Shown here: positions 1-7,177 of the stretch, one piece after another
How positions within the stretch are numbered: the first letter of the stretch is position 1
How the letters are laid out: every line of letters begins with the position of its first letter
From: a virus
Virus record (IMG/VR): IMGVR_UViG_3300020385_000025
Span: 1-37,748 of that record
Direction: 5' to 3' (one strand)
Length of the DNA stretch: 37,748 bases
Made by a program: the position numbers and the translations under genes
Notes under the pieces: generated by a model
The model's input: the letters and a program-made list of their open reading frames with translations, nothing else
Told to the model about the DNA's origin: nothing
The model's database searches: none

Positions 1-32
1 TTGAGGCAGGAAAAACGGGTTGATAGCTAGGC

Positions 33-72
33 AAAAAATTCGCTATTTAGTTGTTCTAAATGAGAATTTTTT
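33..72. repeat. AT-rich imperfect stem-loop in host flank
   Basis: Outer arms AAAAAATTC (33-41) and GAATTTTTT (64-72) are perfect complements. Inner arms ATTTAG (45-50) and CTAAAT (56-61) enclose a 5-base loop. The run of T on one side and A on the other would let it act as a weak bidirectional terminator. It could equally be part of a dispersed intergenic repeat; I cannot tell without the genome. Confidence 0.4.
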
Positions 73-230
73 AACAGAGATAGCGACACGTTTAGCCCCG
101 CAAAATGATTGAGTATTATTGCGGATTAGTATTACCCCAAACGGATATATTTTCATAATGCTTTTATTTTCAGGCCTTCTATTGCAAGATGTCGTGGTGT
201 CGTCCACAGCGTTAGAGTAGGCTTTAGGCG

Positions 231-236
231 CTTATT
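231..236. repeat. Target-site duplication, left copy (CTTATT)
   Basis: CTTATT sits immediately before the TG terminus at 237. The identical hexamer follows the CA terminus at 37575 (37576-37581). Mu-family transposition duplicates about 5-6 bp of target, so the pair fixes both prophage boundaries. Confidence 0.88.
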
Positions 237-286
237 TGATGCAAGCCGCGAAAATTAAACACTGAAATCCGCGAAAAACGCGAAAA
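237..286 (+). repeat. Left transposon end with transposase-site cores
   Basis: Three CGCGAAAA cores lie in the same orientation at 247-254, 270-277 and 279-286. The first two are 23 bp apart, close to the 22-bp MuA site, whose known consensus also ends in CGAAAR. The stretch CGAAAAACGCGAAA (272-285) matches, from memory, part of the Mu right end. This end abuts the late-gene side, so it corresponds to the Mu right end. The pairing with 37534-37575 is what defines the terminus at 237 rather than at a nearby TG such as 263. Confidence 0.85.
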
Positions 287-340
287 CTCACACTTTGAGT
301 ATCTTGAACAGTATTTAATATATTAAAACAAAACTCTAAT

Positions 341-868
341 TCATTTATAAGTTGGATCTGAGTTAATCAAACATAAGTTATTTGACTCAAGCTTTGACGT
401 TAATGCTGATTGTTCTTTTCTTACCTCTTTCAGTTCACTCAAAATGCTTATATGTGATTCATCCAATATATCGTACATTTTATCTGGGACGTTTATATCT
501 GATTTCATTGCGGCAATACTCATCACAATAGAGGTTAAAGTTGATACAACCGCGATACCTATTGCAACCATCGATTTCGTGTTTGCATCCTTAGATGATT
601 TCCTTGTCTCTTTAAGCTCAACATATTCTAAATACCTAAAGTGATCCTCTGCACCTGCGAAAATTTTTATATTCGAATCAGGCTTATCCACACTGCTATA
701 AAATGTAGAATGGCTATGAAATAGCAAAGACTTATGATGAATTAATAACTTCAATTGATGCTGCTCAACTTCACTTAAGTCTACCGCTGCACATAATTCT
801 TGAAAGGTGAACTGTTCTTTCTTAGTCGCCCACTCTAATACACGTATCATCAAATTTTTATCGTCCAT
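341..868 (-). CDS. Unknown protein with one membrane segment, last gene of the late operon
   Basis: 175 residues; AAGGA precedes the ATG at a good distance. Residues about 1-60 look alpha-helical and could form a small winged-helix-like domain, but I recognise no family. A hydrophobic segment (roughly residues 100-120, AIGIAVVSTLTSIVMSIAA) is followed by a charged helical tail likely to form a coiled coil. The gene lies between the TipJ tail gene and the transposon end, the place where Mu carries its mom operon and where transposable phages often carry accessory genes. It is more AT-rich than the tail genes. A lysogenic-conversion or late accessory role is inference only; no modification-enzyme motif is visible. 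Confidence 0.7.
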   Translation of the reverse strand: MDDKNLMIRVLEWATKKEQFTFQELCAAVDLSEVEQHQLKLLIHHKSLLFHSHSTFYSSVDKPDSNIKIFAGAEDHFRYLEYVELKETRKSSKDANTKSMVAIGIAVVSTLTSIVMSIAAMKSDINVPDKMYDILDESHISILSELKEVRKEQSALTSKLESNNLCLINSDPTYK

Positions 869-885
869 TATATTTCCTTATTATG

Positions 886-3375
886 TTAAGTAGGAGCTAA
901 ACTATTATCGTCAAGATAAACTCTATCATCGTACAGTTCTGCAGTGACATTAACTTTATCAACTGATGATGGTTTGATATCCCTTATCAGCACAGCATTA
1001 CACCACTTGTTTGTAATCCCGAACATATATAATGGTGGCTCCATTGATCCATCAAAAACTGGTGTAAAGTCTATGTCACTATCGATTATAACTTCATTGC
1101 TTGATGAGCCAATAGTCGCAGTGTAAGGACCAGATAAAGTACCATCTGGCTTTCTTAGCGCTAATATGTGCGATTGGCCGCTTTGCCACTTTAATATAGC
1201 GTCAACATACACAGAGCGCCCAACTATATACTCAACACGGCCTGTCTGTTCATATCCTGGTATGTCATCAGCTAATGCGCAGTAATCTAAATAACGCGAG
1301 TTTAATGCGTCCATCTCTGTTTTAAAGCTAAAGCTTGTACGGCGATAGCGGCGAGCTCGGCGCTTACGCATGCCAAATTGATATGCTTTATCCCTGCTTG
1401 TAATACCAAACGCTCTTACCTTCTCAGGGTTAACACCTAAGTCACCAGGGAGTAAACACAAGATTGTTTCTGACTTCCATGTAATTGGTGAGAAGTACTC
1501 TACTTCAACCCCGTCATGTTCATCATCATCTATCAGTGTAATGGTACGCTCTAAAAGTCCGATATAGTTATCTGGCTGGTACATATGCTGGAATACAGAA
1601 CGTTGCTGGTCTCGAACAGGAATGATACGCCCATAATCAATAGTTGGTTCTGCAAAGCCAACAGCAAGCACTCGCTTTAATACTTCGAACATGGTGCTTT
1701 CGCTATCGAATACTGCATTAAATTCATCTCCCCTTTCATGCCAAATAGCGTGTAATGCTTCTATAGCCTCTAAACCTATTTTACTATCTGTATGCCCTGC
1801 ACTTTTTATTACGTGGGCAAAAAATGGTGCGATGTCGGTGGTTGGCTTTGGTGCGCTCCATGCGCCATTCTCAAAAACGGGTAATACACGCGTAGCAATA
1901 AGATTAAATTTGTTTTCAGCAGATCCGGCTAAGTTATTCGTACCCCGTATTCTTACTGCAAGGGTTGTAATGCCTTCATAAGTCGTGGCACTTTCAAGCT
2001 CTGCCTTTAAGGCCGTCCAAAATACATCATCATATATACGGGTATCATCATTTGCGGCTGTGCTGCGTTTTACTCTTACTTCAGGGCGTATTTTTTCAGA
2101 TAAACTAATAGGAATGGTTTTGCCTAGTTGGTTGTTCGTTTTACCTGAAAAAGAAATAGCTGGAGCTTGTGTCCACTCAAGTGCGCCTTCGGCTCGATAC
2201 TCAACAATAATGTTTACTGAGCGAGTTAAAAAGTCACCTTCATCATCAAGTTCGCCCAAACCTTGTGGCATAGAAAAATCAAGCCATAACTGATCTGTTA
2301 CTTCACCTTCTGGTACCGCAAAGAATGGGCCGTTAAACTCACCGTCACCACCACCATCTTCGGTGAATACTTTTGCGTTAGTATCATATTGGCTGACGAA
2401 ACCTGTCCACGCTGCATCGGGTTTGTATTGTCCATCTAACTTTTGAACTTTATTACCTTGCACATTTGAGTCTATTATTTCGTAATAGCCTACGTTCTGC
2501 GCATCAACTCCCTCTACTTTTATTATTTCACCAAGCGCAAAGGGCAAAGGTGCTTTATATTTAAAGCGACCCAATTCGGGCTCATACTCTTCTAGAAATG
2601 CGATTATTTCTTTGCCCGCAAAAGTATACGTATAGCCACTACTCCACACGCCGCCCGTACTTTTAACCTTTCCTTTCAGCTCTATACCTGTGCTGCCTGA
2701 CGTTGAACCTACCTCACTTGAAGTAAAAACATTCCGATGGCCTTCATGACCACTTACATCTTCACCGGGGCCAAAAATTTCATAAAACACATCACCTGTG
2801 TAACTTTTAACTGGTGTATTGGCGATAAACACCTCTTCAGGCAATATTTCATACTCACCACTACCTACGCTTAACATTAAATAAAGCCATTGTTCGTTAT
2901 CAATATACTCACGGCGCGGCATGGTTAAGTAATCGGGGTAAATTAAATGGCGACCAGCTGCTTCTGGAATAATACCCATCAAACGAGGTTTGTTACCTTG
3001 AGTGTTTACATCATAAATGCTACTGCCATCTGGCACAGTCGAATTATAATTATCAGGTATTTGGTTAGTCGCATAGATGGCAACACCGATGGCGATAACT
3101 GCAATAACCGCATACGCAATTGTGGCAGGGTCTTTAGACTCAACAACAAATTTTATGTTGTCATTGTGCTTGAACGTGCACGTATCCCATTCACTAGGAA
3201 GTACATGTCTGTTATTTATATTTACACTAAATAGAGGCTGCTCTAGCTCTGCATATGCTGGCACGTTTGCCCTTAACCATGAGTTTACTGTTTGACCAAC
3301 TAGACCAGTGCATGGCTCATACAAACTATCGTCAAGCTTATTTGGGTAAATCTTAATTTCAACCTGTGTACTCAT
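886..3375 (-). CDS. TipJ-like tail tip / host specificity protein
   Basis: 829 residues from the ATG at 3375, chosen because GAGG lies 9 bases upstream; a start at 3390 has no comparable site. The first 80 residues resemble the ubiquitin-fold (MoaD-like) N-terminus of this family and are followed by a hydrophobic stretch (about 90-105, AYAVIAVIAIGVAIYA), as is usual. The rest is tail-hub-like, with segments such as PQGLGELDDEGDFLTRSVNI. In lambda-type and B3/D3112-type siphophages this protein forms the tail tip and contacts the host receptor. It overlaps the NlpC/P60 gene by 17 bp, the conserved order K-like peptidase then J/TipJ. The family call is confident; receptor specificity cannot be read. 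Confidence 0.85.
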   Translation of the reverse strand: MSTQVEIKIYPNKLDDSLYEPCTGLVGQTVNSWLRANVPAYAELEQPLFSVNINNRHVLPSEWDTCTFKHNDNIKFVVESKDPATIAYAVIAVIAIGVAIYATNQIPDNYNSTVPDGSSIYDVNTQGNKPRLMGIIPEAAGRHLIYPDYLTMPRREYIDNEQWLYLMLSVGSGEYEILPEEVFIANTPVKSYTGDVFYEIFGPGEDVSGHEGHRNVFTSSEVGSTSGSTGIELKGKVKSTGGVWSSGYTYTFAGKEIIAFLEEYEPELGRFKYKAPLPFALGEIIKVEGVDAQNVGYYEIIDSNVQGNKVQKLDGQYKPDAAWTGFVSQYDTNAKVFTEDGGGDGEFNGPFFAVPEGEVTDQLWLDFSMPQGLGELDDEGDFLTRSVNIIVEYRAEGALEWTQAPAISFSGKTNNQLGKTIPISLSEKIRPEVRVKRSTAANDDTRIYDDVFWTALKAELESATTYEGITTLAVRIRGTNNLAGSAENKFNLIATRVLPVFENGAWSAPKPTTDIAPFFAHVIKSAGHTDSKIGLEAIEALHAIWHERGDEFNAVFDSESTMFEVLKRVLAVGFAEPTIDYGRIIPVRDQQRSVFQHMYQPDNYIGLLERTITLIDDDEHDGVEVEYFSPITWKSETILCLLPGDLGVNPEKVRAFGITSRDKAYQFGMRKRRARRYRRTSFSFKTEMDALNSRYLDYCALADDIPGYEQTGRVEYIVGRSVYVDAILKWQSGQSHILALRKPDGTLSGPYTATIGSSSNEVIIDSDIDFTPVFDGSMEPPLYMFGITNKWCNAVLIRDIKPSSVDKVNVTAELYDDRVYLDDNSLAPT

Positions 3376-3754
3376 AAAATTTAACCTCAAAAAATAGCTT
3401 GTAGAAATCAGATACTTTTATAATAGATGGCCCTTTTTTGCGTGATGTATGCAGTATTTGTAGTTGGCCATCAGTAAATACACATAACCCCATATGTATT
3501 AAGTTTCCCCCTCTAAAACCACACGCAATAGCCTGCTCTTTAGCTGAGCAAGGTTTAAATTGATCAACTATTTGTCTATATGAGTTAGTGAGGTTGTTTT
3601 TATCATCAGGACTAACATGGCCAAACGACTTAAATAAAGGCTTTCCGTATACGTTGTGAAGCACAAAACGTGGCTGGCCCCAACAATCAAGCCCAGTCAT
3701 ATCTCGACCACCATCGACATACGGTACACTCAGGTAATCATTAATATGTTTCAT
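3359..3754 (-). CDS. NlpC/P60-type tail assembly peptidase
   Basis: 131 residues. The motif GLDCWG puts the candidate nucleophile at Cys24; His87 in IHMGL and His102 in ILHTS fit the rest of the NlpC/P60 site. In lambda the corresponding domain is in gpK, a tail-tip protein that acts on peptidoglycan or during tail assembly. The gene has only the NlpC half, without the metal-dependent JAB domain, as in many Mu-like siphophages. It sits between the DUF1833 and TipJ genes, the expected place. Its ribosome site is weak, suggesting coupling to the gene upstream, which ends 4 bp before it. Confidence 0.85.
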   Translation of the reverse strand: MKHINDYLSVPYVDGGRDMTGLDCWGQPRFVLHNVYGKPLFKSFGHVSPDDKNNLTNSYRQIVDQFKPCSAKEQAIACGFRGGNLIHMGLCVFTDGQLQILHTSRKKGPSIIKVSDFYKLFFEVKFYEYTG

Positions 3755-3758
3755 AGGA

Positions 3759-4250
3759 TTAACTAAAGTACTTTAAACCAGGTGCAACATCTGGTGTATA
3801 GCGATCTCTTGGCCATGCTCTGTTAACCAAGTCATTAAATGATGCAACTACATTCACCCGCATTGCAGTGGCTTGCACACTCACTGCAATCATTTCTACA
3901 GGTGGCTCGGCAGGTTCTGTTAAGTCACTCGCCGTATAAACGCGGTAAATCACTTTGACTTTATCGCCAGCCTCTTTAGCAGCATCAACTTTTTCCAGTG
4001 CTTCGCCCGATACGTTATCAAGCTGAAACTGTAAATCTTGGCGGCCTTTTACAGCGCGAGATGGGAGCGAAACCCCCATCCCACTTGCTTCAAAAAGTAC
4101 AATCTCGCCACCCTCAATGCCAGCATTAACATTATCAAACCCGTTACAGAGTCTGATAACCCCAAACGAATCGGCTTGCAGTTCTAATGTGTGAATTGGC
4201 AAGTCATTTACTGGGGCGCTTGCGTAAATTTTTTGAAGGACTGTAGACAT
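3759..4250 (-). CDS. DUF1833-type minor tail protein
   Basis: 163 residues, with AAGGA ahead of the ATG. The C-terminal signature WPRDRYTPDVAPGLKYF (about 145-162) is what I recognise from DUF1833 proteins of siphophage tail clusters, where they probably form the distal tail or hub like lambda gpL/M. Order and spacing support this: tail protein, DUF1833, NlpC/P60, TipJ, with gaps of only a few bases. No catalytic motif is visible. Confidence 0.78.
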   Translation of the reverse strand: MSTVLQKIYASAPVNDLPIHTLELQADSFGVIRLCNGFDNVNAGIEGGEIVLFEASGMGVSLPSRAVKGRQDLQFQLDNVSGEALEKVDAAKEAGDKVKVIYRVYTASDLTEPAEPPVEMIAVSVQATAMRVNVVASFNDLVNRAWPRDRYTPDVAPGLKYFS

Positions 4251-4253
4251 AAT

Positions 4254-6707
4254 TTATCCTTCTTTATTCTTCATAAAAGCCCAGACTGTATTAGCCATAT
4301 CTTCGTAGCCCGAACCGTCATCTATTGGATGAATTGGGTCAGCTACATTGTAACCAGACTCAACATCAATGGTGCAGTTTGTTGGTAGTACAAATATATC
4401 CTCACCCGTTCGATTATCAAATGTATCAATCATAATATTACACCACTCGCTTCGGTTTGCGTTGTAGCGCCAGTACACCACCGCATCAGAATAAACAATG
4501 CCAAATGCGTCTTGGTCAAACGATGAAGCTATCGGAAGCATTAGCCCGATTTTAACACTAGCACTAAACGCTTTAAACTGAGTTACCATATCTTCCAGTT
4601 GCACCATAGCCGCCTCTGAAACAGCGATGGCGCTTGCGTCACTTGTTAGTAAACCGACATCATTAACGCCAAGGTGAATAAAAATATAATCGAGTGTTGA
4701 GTATCCGTTCGTTGACATATACTGTGCGAAATCAAATACACCACCAAAAACGAATGGACTTGCTGCGTCAGTATAAAACCAATCAACAGTTTTACCGCCC
4801 TCACCCTCATGATTGTTTGGTGCTGTGCCACGCGTGCCGATGAGGTTTAACCCCATTACATCAGCCCCAGCTAAATCTAACAAGTCTTGTGTGTAGAATC
4901 CGCGAGCTGTAATGCTATCACCAATGCATAAGGCTGTCGGTGTTTTACCCGTACCAGCACTAGATGTAACTTGGTTTAGAGTTGACGTTGTTTCATCTAG
5001 CAATACTCTGTTTCTGTTGTAGAGCTTAGCTGTGATAGTTTGAGTGCCTGCACCCACCTTTCTATTTTGGAAACTCTTAGCTTTCATGCGTCCTGTTAAG
5101 CCTGCGCTAATATCAAACAAATAATCATCAGCGCTCGCAGCTTTAGTGATATTTGAATAATAAATACTCTGATTATTCAAGCCATCAATTGAATAGAAAT
5201 TAGACGGTATTGCCATTCTTACCGATGCTGTTGATTCTGCATTAGACACAGCAACAGACAGTGCATTTGCAACGCTAGATAAATCATAAAATTCAACATA
5301 CAGGCGGAACGCAATAGATGATCCACCACCTATCCAGTTGGTATTGTCATCATCATCTGCGGCCATAAATTTAACAGGGTAATCGCTTGGCGGTTGTGGA
5401 AATTTAGACTCATCATCTATAAATTTACGCACAGCCAATCTACTAACATGATTGATAGATTCAATAGCTACATAAAATTGCGAGCCAAGCTCTGCTGAAG
5501 TGTAAAATTTAGATAGCGCTATGACTACGGACTGAGGTCCAGCGGGTAAAACCTCTGTTTCAACAAACTCAATATCGCCAAGCACGTCATTTTTTAAATA
5601 GAATCTAAATGCCGAGTCTGATTCACTAATAAAATAAACACGCATAGAGTCAAATGCGTCTGCCGGGGTGCTGTAAGCTGTTGCAAATGCTGAGAAAGTG
5701 CCGCTAAAATTAGTGTAGGTATTTTCCAGCTCCCCACCTCTACTGCTGGACATGGCAGTTGTTAATGATTCAGCTAAAATTGGTGCAACTCGGTTTGCCT
5801 GAGACTCTAAGCCAGCTTGCCATTTGATGTATAAATCATGTGTATTCCATAACCGAACAGGCATACGGTACTGGCTTGACACTGTTGCAGTAAATCTGCC
5901 CAGCCCATTCGCGAATGGTGTAGCTTTTACTGGATATGTTCCTGTTTCTGCATACTCTGAGGGCGGTGTAATTGTGTTGATTGTCATTGGATCACGATTA
6001 ACGGTCTCGATGCCAATGTAAACTACTGAGCCATCTTTTTTTAAGTCTATCAGACTTGGCAAGGTTACACTGTTCCACCCGTCCATTGCGCTGATTTCAG
6101 TAGAGGTTAAAACATTTAACTCGCTTGATAGGACATACACTTTACATGTTGTTGGCGCGTCTAGTTGAATGTGCATATCAACTCTATCAAACGCTCCAAA
6201 ATTAGCCAAAGTCAGCGCTACAGCGTAACCTGCGTAAGTTGTAGATTGCGCTTTTGGCACTCCACTTTCAGTGTAAAGTATTGATGCTCCTTTATTTAAT
6301 TTACCCGAATTATCAAGTACTGTTATTCTTTCTGAATTTATCTGACGTAAGATTGCATCGATATATTCGAGGGTTGGATACGACTTTATAAATTTCGCGA
6401 TCCCAGCTTCATTCTTGTATAGATCCAAATAGCTTTCATCATTATCACTCACAACACTAAAATATTTGCCATCTGTTGTAGCTGCAATACCCGCAGATAT
6501 GCTCGAATATTTAACAGCGTCAATGTCAGCCGCTGCATCAATGACTAATTGCACTGTGTTACTAATTGCTTCTACAGTTGCTTTTTTTATGCTGGGTTTA
6601 TCTTCACCATTTATTTCTACAGTAGTGTTTTCATCACCCGCTAAAATTGTATTTAACTGGGATAAAAGCGTCTCAAGCTCTGTCACTAAACTAAAAAATG
6701 ATGCCAT
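4254..6707 (-). CDS. Large tail protein with C-terminal SGNH esterase domain
   Basis: 817 residues; AGGAGA lies 7 bases before the ATG. The C-terminal 225 residues form an SGNH/GDSL hydrolase: GDS at 596-598 (Ser598 nucleophile), GVND at 680-683, and Asp790-x-x-His793 completing the triad. The N-terminal 590 residues are Ser/Thr-rich and probably beta-structured, with repeated carbohydrate-module-like stretches (around 200 and 390). Phage SGNH domains remove acyl groups from surface polysaccharides, so the likely role is trimming an acetylated capsule or O-antigen during adsorption. The gene lies between a minor tail protein and DUF1833, an unusual place for a fibre, so it may be a side fibre or hub-attached enzyme. 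The substrate is unknown. Confidence 0.82.
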   Translation of the reverse strand: MASFFSLVTELETLLSQLNTILAGDENTTVEINGEDKPSIKKATVEAISNTVQLVIDAAADIDAVKYSSISAGIAATTDGKYFSVVSDNDESYLDLYKNEAGIAKFIKSYPTLEYIDAILRQINSERITVLDNSGKLNKGASILYTESGVPKAQSTTYAGYAVALTLANFGAFDRVDMHIQLDAPTTCKVYVLSSELNVLTSTEISAMDGWNSVTLPSLIDLKKDGSVVYIGIETVNRDPMTINTITPPSEYAETGTYPVKATPFANGLGRFTATVSSQYRMPVRLWNTHDLYIKWQAGLESQANRVAPILAESLTTAMSSSRGGELENTYTNFSGTFSAFATAYSTPADAFDSMRVYFISESDSAFRFYLKNDVLGDIEFVETEVLPAGPQSVVIALSKFYTSAELGSQFYVAIESINHVSRLAVRKFIDDESKFPQPPSDYPVKFMAADDDDNTNWIGGGSSIAFRLYVEFYDLSSVANALSVAVSNAESTASVRMAIPSNFYSIDGLNNQSIYYSNITKAASADDYLFDISAGLTGRMKAKSFQNRKVGAGTQTITAKLYNRNRVLLDETTSTLNQVTSSAGTGKTPTALCIGDSITARGFYTQDLLDLAGADVMGLNLIGTRGTAPNNHEGEGGKTVDWFYTDAASPFVFGGVFDFAQYMSTNGYSTLDYIFIHLGVNDVGLLTSDASAIAVSEAAMVQLEDMVTQFKAFSASVKIGLMLPIASSFDQDAFGIVYSDAVVYWRYNANRSEWCNIMIDTFDNRTGEDIFVLPTNCTIDVESGYNVADPIHPIDDGSGYEDMANTVWAFMKNKEG

Positions 6708-6709
6708 GT

Positions 6710-7177
6710 CTAAATCTCCTGATAAGTACTTAAGGCGTTTTCAACACCATTAACAAATTGTTCTAGCGTTTGTGGTGCTAAGGTGCTGTTAACTGCCTCT
6801 TCCTCACTCGCTACTTTATATTCTTTAACCTCAACCTGTGCTTGGTATTGCCATACCAGTGCACTGATTGGCTTAAAATTCTCTAGAGGGTCTTTAACAA
6901 ATCGCACCTGGTGTTTAACAACACCTTTGGGCGTTAAAATATCCATCAAAAACCAGCCTGTTAGCTGTACGCCATGGTCAACAAAGCCTTCAAATAACAC
7001 GGCGTCGTCTTTTCTAAAGCGCCATGTGGCTTCCATAAATGTTGGTACGCTTAAAAACCTGCGGCGCTGGCGGGCACGGCCGCTGCTCATTTCTGTTCTT
7101 AATATGTTTGACTGTCGCTTGTAAGACACTTCTTTTAAGCGCGGTAAAGGCAGCGACAACGGGTAATTAACCATCAT
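6710..7177 (-). CDS. Minor tail protein downstream of the tape measure
   Basis: 155 residues starting at 7177 or the adjacent ATG at 7174. It overlaps the tape-measure stop by one base (TAATG), so translation is coupled. The start MVNYPLSLPLPRL and the pattern TWRF (about 50) then a Trp/Phe-rich core look like a distal-tail protein of Mu-like siphophages, but I cannot name a domain. Position after the tape measure and before the hub genes matches lambda gpM or a distal tail protein. Confidence 0.65.
   Translation of the reverse strand: MMVNYPLSLPLPRLKEVSYKRQSNILRTEMSSGRARQRRRFLSVPTFMEATWRFRKDDAVLFEGFVDHGVQLTGWFLMDILTPKGVVKHQVRFVKDPLENFKPISALVWQYQAQVEVKEYKVASEEEAVNSTLAPQTLEQFVNGVENALSTYQEI

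Larger units (their letters stand above)
1..236. other. Host chromosomal flank left of the prophage
   Basis: This stretch lies outside the left prophage terminus at 237. I find no convincing gene in it. It holds an AT-rich imperfect stem-loop (33-72) and ends with the 6-bp target duplication. Its natural continuation after prophage excision would be the sequence from 37582 onward, downstream of the rRNA operon. Together with 237-340 (prophage end sequence) this makes the 340-bp gene-free stretch at the window start. Confidence 0.75.

Noticed and set aside
263-285. TG at 263 as the prophage terminus, because the following bases resemble the Mu right end
   Set aside because: The sequence outside 263 does not repeat at the other end, whereas 237/37575 gives matching ends and a perfect 6-bp duplication.
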